Source: Cellulophaga tyrosinoxydans (lineage in GTDB: Bacteria > Bacteroidota > Bacteroidia > Flavobacteriales > Flavobacteriaceae). From it: 64,000 nt of DNA. The DNA lies in the NCBI RefSeq assembly GCF_900176415.1, contig NZ_FWXO01000001.1, positions 232,086-296,085 on the forward strand, given 5' to 3'. Positions within the stretch are counted from its first letter, which is position 1; each line of letters opens with the position of its first letter. The notes below the pieces were generated by a model that saw nothing but the letters and a program-made list of their open reading frames with translations, was not told where the DNA came from and ran no database searches. Below, in pieces: positions 48,794-55,172 of the stretch. A program made the position numbers and the translations under genes.

Positions 48794-48850
48794 CATATAA
48801 AAACACATAACTACGGTGTTTTTAGAATAGCCTAGCCTTAATTGGCAAAG

Positions 48851-48934
48851 GCTCGAGTGGTGGAATTGGTAGACACGTTGGACTTAAAATCCAATGGACA
48901 TTAGTCCGTGCGGGTTCAAGTCCCGCCTCGAGTA
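48851..48934 (+). tRNA. tRNA-Leu (UAA), integration target
   Basis: An 84-nt class II tRNA. Acceptor GCTCGAG pairs with CTCGAGT. The anticodon stem TTGGA/TCCAA encloses CTTAAAA with anticodon TAA. A variable arm is present and the T arm is GCGGG-TTCAAGT-CCCGC. Its last 14 bases are part of the att repeat, so the gene stays whole at the left junction of the inserted element. Confidence 0.97.
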
Positions 48935-48938
48935 CAAA
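48921..48938 (+). repeat. Left attachment site (att core) within tRNA-Leu
   Basis: TCCCGCCTCGAGTACAAA covers the T-arm/acceptor end of tRNA-Leu and 4 following bases. It is identical to 55173-55190. Confidence 0.88.
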
Positions 48939-48940
48939 GA

Positions 48941-48979
48941 AAAACCTCAACATCTTAATTATTAGATAGTTGAGGTTTT
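48941..48979 (+). terminator. Terminator after tRNA-Leu, supplied by the element
   Basis: AAAACCTCAAC and GTTGAGGTTTT form an 11-bp stem followed by a T-run. The element thereby replaces the chromosomal terminator now stranded at 55189-55223. Confidence 0.82.
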
Positions 48980-48992
48980 TTGTTTTGTGATT

Positions 48993-49011
48993 TTGCCAAC
49001 ATTTTGCCAAC
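48993..49011 (+). repeat. Tandem TTGCCAAC pair, left end (candidate integrase arm site)
   Basis: TTGCCAAC at 48993-49000 and 49004-49011, starts 11 bp apart. The same pair with the same spacing and orientation occurs at 55004-55022. Confidence 0.65.
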
Positions 49012-49038
49012 GGATTAATTAAACTATAAAAACAACAC

Positions 49039-49392
49039 CTAGGAGCAATCACATTTGTAAGGTGTAATATATTTATTGAATTTCTCACCATAGGTACCAG
49101 GATTTGCCAAAAACTGCTCAATTACCTTAATAGGTAAATCACAGTATAGATACAAGTTGTTTAAATCTGTTTTAAACGAAACGAAAATATAATTTTTATC
49201 ATTGTAAGTATAAAAGAAAATAAATTCTAGGTATGATGACTGTAATTGATATGAATAAAGCGCAGCGTCACGAACCCCATATTCAGAAACTTTTGATCTT
49301 AGTTCTTTACACTCCTGATTAATAACACTTGGCTGACTGTTTGCATCAAACAAGAATAACATTAACAATATGTAAATCGCCTGCTTTTTCAT
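49039..49392 (-). CDS. Secreted KTSC-like small protein
   Basis: A 117-residue protein with a signal peptide (about 1-19, FLFDANSQ). The C-terminal half shows the pattern of the KTSC domain: a serine-led first strand, then LYLYCDLPIKVIEQFL, GTYGEKFNKYI and a final PYKC. This domain of unknown function occurs in phage, toxin-related and lysyl-tRNA-synthetase-linked proteins. Four cysteines are present. The domain match is by eye only. It is the element gene nearest the tRNA. Confidence 0.45.
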   Translation of the reverse strand: MKKQAIYILLMLFLFDANSQPSVINQECKELRSKVSEYGVRDAALYSYQLQSSYLEFIFFYTYNDKNYIFVSFKTDLNNLYLYCDLPIKVIEQFLANPGTYGEKFNKYITPYKCDCS

Positions 49393-49639
49393 ATCTAATA
49401 TTTATTATTTTTTTTTCTTTTACTCGCGTCTAAAGGTGAGAACATTATAGAATTAATTTAAACCAATTAAAATACGACCTCAGAACCTATATAATACATT
49501 TTATTAACACTTTTATTGATTCTTAAGTGTTGCCCCATAAATAACCGTTAACAAAGCACCCAACTTGTTTAAAATCAATTTTTTACATAAAAAAAATTGA
49601 TTGTTTTAAATAGGTGATTTTGACCTATTTCTAGCAATT

Positions 49640-49759
49640 TTAATTCTTTATTTGGGCCTTGTCTTGTTCTTTTCTTCTCTCCTGTACGTTCTTGAATGCC
49701 TGGATCCTCGCTCTCTCGTTCTCCGTCATTTTCAATGGCTTCTTATCCTTGTCTTTCAT
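49640..49759 (-). CDS. Possible 39-residue highly charged protein
   Basis: An ATG at 49759 opens 39 codons to a TAA at 49640, encoding a Lys/Glu/Arg/Gln-rich amphipathic peptide (KMTENERARIQAFKNV region). About half the bases of 49681-49740 are G or C, against about one third around it, which suggests coding constraint or a separate origin. It starts 8 bases after the lipoprotein stop codon. No family is recognised. Confidence 0.35.
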   Translation of the reverse strand: MKDKDKKPLKMTENERARIQAFKNVQERRKEQDKAQIKN

Positions 49760-49766
49760 TAATTAA

Positions 49767-50054
49767 TTATTTTTTTAATTTACTGATATTCTTATGCTCA
49801 ATCAAATCTTGAAAGGTTATGTCTTCATATCTGATTCCATATAATTTTATAATATTTTTTCGTGTCTCTAAATCCTCGTATGCCATTAAAATTAAACGAT
49901 ATCTATATTTCAAACTTTTTGCAGAACTACTATCCAGTTTATGGCAAATTTTACTAAGTACTTTGTGTGAATTAGGAGCGCTAATTTTAGTATCTCGAAT
50001 ATTAGTGCAAGATGTCGCTATAACTATAACAAACAAAAGTAAAACTCTATACAT
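49767..50054 (-). CDS. Small lipoprotein of unknown function
   Basis: A 95-residue protein with a lipoprotein signal (VIATSC, cysteine at about 16) and a helical, charged mature part (YRYRLILMAYEDLETRKNI). Nothing in it suggests a known family. A surface lipoprotein in a small mobile element could act in superinfection exclusion or host interaction, but this is speculation. Confidence 0.6.
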   Translation of the reverse strand: MYRVLLLFVIVIATSCTNIRDTKISAPNSHKVLSKICHKLDSSSAKSLKYRYRLILMAYEDLETRKNIIKLYGIRYEDITFQDLIEHKNISKLKK

Positions 50055-50136
50055 GTAAAATAACTATTATAAATAAATATACTAAAATATTGAATATGAT
50101 AATGTTGAAGGTTTGGAATACATATAATTAAGTAAC

Positions 50137-50159
50137 ATCCGGAACAGGAAAACTCGGAT
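50137..50159. other. Hairpin in the rep-lipoprotein spacer, candidate replication origin
   Basis: ATCCG (50137-50141) and CGGAT (50155-50159) flank a 13-nt loop, inside a less AT-rich patch (50134-50189) in an otherwise AT-rich 200-bp spacer downstream of rep. No nick-site consensus is recognised. Confidence 0.3.
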
Positions 50160-50254
50160 ATTTAACCCCACGCCCGTTGATTTAATAAGGATTTCGAATA
50201 AATTTTTGACTTTTTTCTTTCAATTATAGTTTCAATTTTGGTGCCAACTAGTTC

Positions 50255-51529
50255 TTAGAATAAATTTAATTGGTTGTTAAAAAAATCGCTTAGATTATTA
50301 TAATACCTATTACGTATCTGTTTTGATATTTTATCATAGATACTCTTTTCAAATTCATTATAGCGACCAGTTAATAATGCAGCAGCAATTCTCTTAAAAG
50401 TTTCAGGCTCTTTTTTTTCATAATATTTCAAACCAGTATTAGAAAGTAAATTACTGCCTCTTTTTTGCATGGAAATATCTAGGTTTGTAATAGGGCATAT
50501 TCTTCTATTGGTATTCGTAAGTATTTCCCCTTTATCTATATCTAAATAGTTACGGTTTTCAATATTTTCTATTTGGGGTAAATAGTTACGCTTTTCAGGG
50601 AATAAAGAATTTAGTTTTATATCAATTGTTTTTAAAAATTCATTGTTAATATTAAAACCTGTTTTGTCTAATATATTTAAGTACCTGCTTTTTTTATCAT
50701 TAAAATCTGCGCTCCTATTAGATTGCATTGCGTCGTACCAATTAAATGTATTAAAATCATTAATTAAACTTTTTTTATCTCTCTTTTTAAGAAAATCTAA
50801 TCTTGGTCTAGGCTCAAGAATTAGAGTATCTTTTGCATGTTTTAGAATATCTTCTTTTAAGTTTTCGTAAACTTCAACTTTTAGTAAATCGCCTATATTA
50901 TGAATTCCTAAATACTTGCATTTCGATGGGCTAAGAGTAGACACCTCGTATCTTAAAGTGTCTGGATTGCAGAATTCTGGAAATTGAAAACCTTTAGCAT
51001 AAAATTTGATTGATAGATATTTCAAGATTTCACCCGTTTTACGATTAAATTTTTTAGCCTTTTTACTATACTGAAGGCTTTCATCAAGAATAAATTGCCT
51101 TCTTTGAAAATAGGAGTCATAAGAAATTAATTCTTTACCATATCCATCAAGAATAAAGTTTACTCCATACTCTAAATGGTTTATTGGATATTTATCAAAA
51201 TCATGGAAATCAAATAAATCAATAAATTCTTGTATTGTATTAATGCAATTAACTACATTAAAATCATTGGAGTTATGGTTATTGTTATTAAAAAAGTAAT
51301 GTGGTTTAAATACAATCCTTATGCGCTCTTTTCCTTCTTTGTCATTGCGAGGAAAATGCGGTTCTCTTTTAAAAATAATGCCTTTATATTCTTTTTGGTC
51401 TTTATTGTATATCTCTCCTGTTCTTTTGCTAGTTTTATACACTTGAAGCATTGTAGATAATAGCGGATTACCCCATATTGATTCTAATGTGACTGGGTCT
51501 TTAGTAATAATTTGAATTAAATCTACCAT
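50255..51529 (-). CDS. Putative rolling-circle replication initiator (phage/plasmid gene II-like)
   Basis: A 424-residue protein whose order of motifs follows filamentous-phage gene II and related plasmid replication proteins. It starts MVDLIQI; a strand INHLEYGVNF aligns with ISRIDATFS. LSIKFYAKGFQF then TLRYEVST and KYLGIHNIGDLLK parallel the Tyr-Lys, Arg-Phe-Glu and RYLKSFGL-type segments. The nicking tyrosine cannot be assigned with confidence. Such proteins cut one strand at the origin to start rolling-circle synthesis. It follows alpA and the 124-aa gene, and a predicted antisense RNA covers its leader. Confidence 0.55.
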   Translation of the reverse strand: MVDLIQIITKDPVTLESIWGNPLLSTMLQVYKTSKRTGEIYNKDQKEYKGIIFKREPHFPRNDKEGKERIRIVFKPHYFFNNNNHNSNDFNVVNCINTIQEFIDLFDFHDFDKYPINHLEYGVNFILDGYGKELISYDSYFQRRQFILDESLQYSKKAKKFNRKTGEILKYLSIKFYAKGFQFPEFCNPDTLRYEVSTLSPSKCKYLGIHNIGDLLKVEVYENLKEDILKHAKDTLILEPRPRLDFLKKRDKKSLINDFNTFNWYDAMQSNRSADFNDKKSRYLNILDKTGFNINNEFLKTIDIKLNSLFPEKRNYLPQIENIENRNYLDIDKGEILTNTNRRICPITNLDISMQKRGSNLLSNTGLKYYEKKEPETFKRIAAALLTGRYNEFEKSIYDKISKQIRNRYYNNLSDFFNNQLNLF

Positions 51530-51544
51530 TAATTAGTATCTTTA
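51511..51544 (+). promoter_or_regulatory. Promoter of the predicted antisense RNA
   Basis: TTTG (51511-51514), 22 bases, then TATCTTTA (51537-51544), one mismatch from TAnnTTTG. It points away from rep and overlaps the rep start codon region. Confidence 0.5.
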
Positions 51545-51550
51545 CGTCGA

Positions 51551-51618
51551 GGTGTTACGTTGCTGTGAACCTCAACATTTGAACAAATACGGGAGGCTTG
51601 AACAACCTCCCTTTTTTT
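51551..51618 (+). ncRNA. Predicted antisense/trans-acting small RNA opposite the rep leader
   Basis: A plus-strand promoter (51511-51544) is followed within 75 bases by a textbook intrinsic terminator: GGGAGG (51591-51596), 9-nt loop, CCTCCC (51606-51611) and seven Ts. No plus-strand protein gene exists in the element, so the terminator is otherwise unexplained. The transcript of about 65 nt would be complementary to the rep mRNA leader 20-90 nt before its ATG, the arrangement of plasmid copy-number RNAs. It holds TTGAACAA twice, once exposed in the terminator loop. A second possible hairpin, GAGGT/ACCTC (549-553 with 569-573 of 51 kb), spans its 5' end. Confidence 0.55.
51577..51588. repeat. 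ATTTGAACAAAT motif, rep leader copy
   Basis: A 12-mer identical to 54968-54979, with dyad ATTTG-AA-CAAAT. A second octamer TTGAACAA is at 51598-51605, in the loop of the RNA terminator. Confidence 0.6.
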
Positions 51619-51991
51619 ATAGTCTTATAAATTTTTCTGTAAATAGTTTAGGGCTAATAGGTTTAAAGCCTTTGAAGAAATGTATTATTAAGTATTCTTT
51701 ATCCTCCCTAAACTCAAAAATCAAATGATCTTTTTTTCTTTTCTGATCTCCATAGAACCATCTTGGGGATGATGTTTTTTTTAGCCCAGTAGTGGGCTTG
51801 AACGACATTTCATCTATTTGATTCATCCAAAAAATAGGCTTATCCTTGGCTTTTGATCTTCCTAAATCAGGAGCAATTTTAAGTTGATCGTCAAAAACAC
51901 TGAATTTATCTTGACTGTGATAAATTGAGGTACTACCGTTTGAAGCATATCTTCTGTAAGTATAAACTTCGGGGATATTTTTTATATACAT
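51617..51991 (-). CDS. Element protein of unknown function (124 aa)
   Basis: A basic, soluble protein (MYIKNIPEVYTYRRY; FWMNQIDEMSF; PRWFYGDQKRKKDHLIFEF) with several aromatic residues and alternating strands near the C-terminus. The frame extends to 52051 but overlaps alpA; the ATG at 51991 lies 4 bases after the alpA stop, so the genes are co-transcribed. Its place between an HTH protein and rep suggests a role in replication or its control. No family is recognised. Confidence 0.65.
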   Translation of the reverse strand: MYIKNIPEVYTYRRYASNGSTSIYHSQDKFSVFDDQLKIAPDLGRSKAKDKPIFWMNQIDEMSFKPTTGLKKTSSPRWFYGDQKRKKDHLIFEFREDKEYLIIHFFKGFKPISPKLFTEKFIRL

Positions 51992-51995
51992 TGTC

Positions 51996-52283
51996 TTACT
52001 TTTTAAGTTCAACAATTGCGTTTTCGACCTCATCACGCTTATAATAAACACGCCCCGAAATTTGGTATGCGGTCAATATTCCTTTCTTAGTCCAGTTGTG
52101 TACACTTGACAAGTCAATTTGAAGCATTTCGGCGACATCATTGCGACTAAGATAAACGTTAGGCTCTTTAGGTTGTAGATGTTTTTTAAGGTCGTTTAAT
52201 CGATTTTTAACGGTTTCATCGATTAGGTCAATTAATGCGGTTGGTGTTGTGCCAATGAATTGAATTTGTTTCATTTTGAACAT
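51996..52283 (-). CDS. AlpA/excisionase-like helix-turn-helix protein
   Basis: A 95-residue DNA-binding protein. The C-terminal half (about 44-92) is a MerR/HTH_17-type winged helix: YLSRNDVAEMLQIDLSSVHNWTKKGIL then AYQISGRVYYKRDEVENAI. Such proteins act as excisionases or regulators in Bacteroidota mobile elements. The first 40 residues are helical and may dimerise. Two starts are possible (52283 or 52274); the second gives the common MKQIQF beginning. A TGTTCAAA motif lies directly before the second ATG. Confidence 0.82.
   Translation of the reverse strand: MFKMKQIQFIGTTPTALIDLIDETVKNRLNDLKKHLQPKEPNVYLSRNDVAEMLQIDLSSVHNWTKKGILTAYQISGRVYYKRDEVENAIVELKK
52275..52282 (-). repeat. TGTTCAAA motif at the alpA start
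   Basis: A shortened copy of the element motif, complementary to TTTGAACA of the predicted RNA, touching the ATG at 52274. Confidence 0.4.
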
Positions 52284-52342
52284 TATTTAAGATTAATAAC
52301 ATTCAAATTTCAATAGATTTAACCCCCTATCATAAGAGGTTT

Positions 52343-52360
52343 TTACCTGATATTAGGTAA
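52343..52360. promoter_or_regulatory. Inverted repeat TTACCT-N6-AGGTAA upstream of alpA
   Basis: A perfect 6-bp dyad with 6-bp spacer between the 312-aa gene and alpA. It may be an operator for alpA or a weak terminator of the gene before it (the minus strand continues AAAA, not Ts, which favours an operator). Confidence 0.45.
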
Positions 52361-52374
52361 TGGTTTAAATGGGT

Positions 52375-53313
52375 TCAGTTTGAAGGAAAAAAAATATTAT
52401 TGAAATTATTTAGTCTCTGTTCTGATCTGGAATTTTTTAAACTTATCAACTGTTCTTTGCTAATTAATACTTCATAGTCTTTTTCCTTTATGTAATCATT
52501 TTTATGAAGCCATTTAATAAATTGTTTATGCCCAATTTTTTCTATTAAAGATTTGTTCAGCATCATGTTATACAAAAAACTATAATCTTTATAAGCATCT
52601 ATTATATGTAAGGCTGTATATTTCAAAAAATTCTCTTTTGCACCAATAATTTTAAAAGGGTGAATATTTTCAGTCTGAATGCTTCTTGTTATATTTTGTT
52701 TTAGGTATGTTAAGTTTAATTTTTCTTTATCAAAAAATGAGGTTCCATTTTGGTAATCAATCCTTGCTAGTACGGAAATTAAATTTTCAATTTGATATAT
52801 TTTTTCTTGGTAATTGTTCTTTCTATCCAATTGGTTTAAAAATGTATTTCTACTTTCGATTCCAATAAAATGTAATAGTTCGTCAGAATTAACAATAACA
52901 ACCTTATCTTTTACTTCAAACTTAAATTCTGGAATATCTCTTTTAATAATGGATTTATAAGTCTTTATTAGTATTTCGTACTCCATCATTCCTGAATATA
53001 CAATTGCCCTAATTTTTGTACAATCTTCTTTAGAATAAATAAGTTTGTACAATACATTTTCAATCAGATATTGAGTTGCTATTTTTTCTTTTTTCAACCA
53101 ACCACCTGATTTATATAAATCAATAGTATTATTTAATTGAATATCATTTTTTATTTTACCTAAGTAGTGCGCAAACAAGTAGGGTTTGTAAAATGATGCT
53201 TGTTCATCACTTTCAAAAAATGTTTTATTATTTACTAAATTTTTTATAGAGTACTGTATAAATTCAGGAGGGTAATACTCGTAATCAATACTATTTAAAT
53301 AATATTCTCTCAT
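52375..53313 (-). CDS. Element protein of unknown function (312 aa), possible cargo
   Basis: A soluble, mostly helical, very AT-rich protein with no signal peptide or membrane helix. It starts MREYYLNSIDYEYYPPEF and has a basic C-terminal region (KQFIKWLHKNDYIKEKDYEV). No catalytic motif is visible. It forms its own transcription unit between the int terminator and alpA, the slot where compact phage satellites and islands often carry host-protective cargo. That suggestion rests on position only. Confidence 0.7.
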   Translation of the reverse strand: MREYYLNSIDYEYYPPEFIQYSIKNLVNNKTFFESDEQASFYKPYLFAHYLGKIKNDIQLNNTIDLYKSGGWLKKEKIATQYLIENVLYKLIYSKEDCTKIRAIVYSGMMEYEILIKTYKSIIKRDIPEFKFEVKDKVVIVNSDELLHFIGIESRNTFLNQLDRKNNYQEKIYQIENLISVLARIDYQNGTSFFDKEKLNLTYLKQNITRSIQTENIHPFKIIGAKENFLKYTALHIIDAYKDYSFLYNMMLNKSLIEKIGHKQFIKWLHKNDYIKEKDYEVLISKEQLISLKNSRSEQRLNNFNNIFFPSN

Positions 53314-53317
53314 CAGG

Positions 53318-53326
53318 TTTGAACAA
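53318..53326 (-). repeat. TTGTTCAAA motif before the 312-aa gene
   Basis: The sense-strand sequence TTGTTCAAA ends 4 bases before the ATG and is the exact complement of TTTGAACAA in the predicted RNA. Confidence 0.5.
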
Positions 53327-53355
53327 TTTTATACGTTGCTTTTATAAAAATACAA

Positions 53356-53383
53356 AACCCTTTAAGATTTAATTAAAAGGGTT
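53356..53383 (-). terminator. Terminator of the int unit
   Basis: AACCCTTT (53356-53363) and AAAGGGTT (53376-53383) form a stem followed on the minus strand by a T-rich stretch. Confidence 0.65.
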
Positions 53384-53409
53384 GGCGTTTTGTTGATCTT
53401 CTATATATT

Positions 53410-53631
53410 TTAATTATTAGTAGCAATGCCGGATTTTCTAAGAATTAATGCTAACTGATCATTTTCATACACCTCAGTATTTAGCGTTAATGAAAGTTTC
53501 AAAATTTCTAACTCTAATGAATATTCCTCAGGGTTCATTAGATTAGAATTCATTTTTAAAACTTTTAGTTTTTTGTATATCTGAAGCATATCATTGATCT
53601 CTGCGATATGGTTTTGCGGTTTGTTTTCCAT
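53410..53631 (-). CDS. Small element protein downstream of integrase (73 aa)
   Basis: An acidic helical protein (NDMLQIYKKLKVLKMNSNL; EYSLELEILKLSLTLN) starting 9 bases after the int stop, so it is translated with int. It may be an integrase cofactor or regulator. No family is recognised. Confidence 0.6.
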   Translation of the reverse strand: MENKPQNHIAEINDMLQIYKKLKVLKMNSNLMNPEEYSLELEILKLSLTLNTEVYENDQLALILRKSGIATNN

Positions 53632-53640
53632 AAAATATAT

Positions 53641-54957
53641 TTATTGATTAATAACATTTTTTAATACAGTAAGTTGAGGTTCTTTTTTATCCTTTAATGC
53701 CTGCAACGTATAGAAGTCCGCAATCTGTTGTGCGTAGTCCAGTGTGTTTTTCCCGATGTAGTTAAGCAGCAAACGCTCCGAAGAATGTTGTGTTATTTGC
53801 ATTATTAAAGGCGTTGGCAGTATTCCGTAAAGATTTGATGCAAATGACCTACGGCATACATGGGATGCCATTAATTCCCATTTCGGATAAACACCATCAA
53901 TCTTTCTTTTTTTCTTGTTGCCTTGGCCCTTAACAGTAACTTGTATTTTGCTGCCCTTTATCATATCATTTAATTCTGCCTTTTTACAGATTACTTTGAT
54001 ATACTTATTAAATTTCTGAATTGATATTTTATAAGGCAATCCACTTGCAATAATTTCTTTTGTAGTTTCTAGTACTGGTATAGTTACATTTTTACCTGTT
54101 TTCTGTTGCTTTAATTCAATTACTTCTAATCCGTTACGTTTAACAAAATTTGTTTCATTTAATTGCAATAGGTCGCCCCCTCTTTGCCCCAAGTTACACC
54201 CTAACAAAAGCCATTTGCGGGCATTTTGGTGTGCTTCATTAATAAGTTCAGCCTTTTGTATTTTCTCGAGTTCTAAAGGCGTTAAATAGATAATATTTTC
54301 ATTGTTCGGTTTACTGCTTTCTATTTTCTTATACTGGATATTTGCCTCAATACCGTTTAATTCAGCATCATTACAAACCGTTTTTAAATCGGCTAACTTT
54401 TTTAATGCTGTACTTTTTTGATACTTTTTAGTGTGAAGTAGATATTTTAGAAAATCCTTACCGAACTTTAAATTAACATCTTTAACCTTATATCGTTTTT
54501 CTTTTTGATATTCAATAAGAACATTCTTTAAAGAAATATAAGCATCTTTTCTGCTTTTAGATAAGCCTAAACCTCCTTTGGCATTTTTACGAGTTGCAAC
54601 CTCATCTATAATGCTTTGAATGGCATCCGTCAAAAGTTCACTTAAATTTTCTTCATTTTTACGACTAAAGAAAACATCAATATTATGCTGTAACCAATCT
54701 TTACTTATTTCAACACCCTCACTACTGGCATCATTAAACTTTTTGAATATATAAATTTTTAAGTTTTGTAAATCGGTTGAAAGATTTTTGTTTGCACTAG
54801 TGGTTTGCTTTGGTAATCCAGTTGTCGAACTCCAATCTTTAGGATTAATAAAAAGCCCTGTTTTTGCTCGAGGGGTTAAATTTCTATTAACGGAAAGTCT
54901 TAAATAAATAGGCACATTTTCTGCTTTGCCTATTAATTGCAATTTTATTGTTGCCAT
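53641..54957 (-). CDS. Tyrosine-type site-specific integrase
   Basis: Catalyses integration at tRNA-Leu. The 438-residue protein has the N-terminal arm-binding region (about 1-90, as in CTnDOT-type Bacteroidota integrases), a SAM-like core-binding domain (about 100-210) and the catalytic domain. Catalytic residues are visible: Arg259 (GQRGGD), His366 and Arg369 (HVCRR), His391 (TQHSSE) and nucleophile Tyr400 (LLNYIGK). Its promoter overlaps the right-hand TTGCCAAC pair, so the enzyme could repress itself. It lies 215 bases from attR. Confidence 0.95.
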   Translation of the reverse strand: MATIKLQLIGKAENVPIYLRLSVNRNLTPRAKTGLFINPKDWSSTTGLPKQTTSANKNLSTDLQNLKIYIFKKFNDASSEGVEISKDWLQHNIDVFFSRKNEENLSELLTDAIQSIIDEVATRKNAKGGLGLSKSRKDAYISLKNVLIEYQKEKRYKVKDVNLKFGKDFLKYLLHTKKYQKSTALKKLADLKTVCNDAELNGIEANIQYKKIESSKPNNENIIYLTPLELEKIQKAELINEAHQNARKWLLLGCNLGQRGGDLLQLNETNFVKRNGLEVIELKQQKTGKNVTIPVLETTKEIIASGLPYKISIQKFNKYIKVICKKAELNDMIKGSKIQVTVKGQGNKKKRKIDGVYPKWELMASHVCRRSFASNLYGILPTPLIMQITQHSSERLLLNYIGKNTLDYAQQIADFYTLQALKDKKEPQLTVLKNVINQ

Positions 54958-54967
54958 GATTATGAAT

Positions 54968-54979
54968 ATTTGAACAAAT
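54968..54979. repeat. ATTTGAACAAAT motif at the int transcription start
   Basis: Identical to 51577-51588. It abuts the int -7 box and spans the predicted start site, the position of an operator; the sense strand reads ATTTGTTCAAAT. Confidence 0.6.
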
Positions 54980-55010
54980 CAAATATAGTCAATATATTAA
55001 ATCTTGCCAA
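54980..55010 (-). promoter_or_regulatory. Promoter of int
   Basis: On the minus strand TTG (55008-55010), 20 bases, then TATATTTG (54980-54987), a full match to the consensus. Confidence 0.75.
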
Positions 55011-55022
55011 CCGTTTGCCAAC
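55004..55022 (+). repeat. Tandem TTGCCAAC pair, right end (candidate integrase arm site)
   Basis: TTGCCAAC at 55004-55011 and 55015-55022, the same spacing as the left pair; it overlaps the int -33 element. Confidence 0.65.
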
Positions 55023-55172
55023 CAAATCACGATAATATTAGATAATTTTAAATAACATTAAATAAGCAATGAATTTTGAAATTCATCTAACGTATTGGTT
55101 TTATTAGAATAATTTAATATTTCATGTGCATTAGATACGATTATAAATAATTTAAACTTGACTAGGTTGTGT

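Noticed and set aside
48822-49121. Minus-strand 99-aa open frame across tRNA-Leu
   Set aside because: It is the antisense translation of the tRNA (the familiar GLEPARTN-type artefact) and is not a gene.
51591-51618. GGGAGG/CCTCCC hairpin as terminator of the minus-strand 124-aa gene
   Set aside because: The T-run follows the hairpin only on the plus strand; the minus strand continues GTATTTGTTC, so it would not terminate that gene efficiently.
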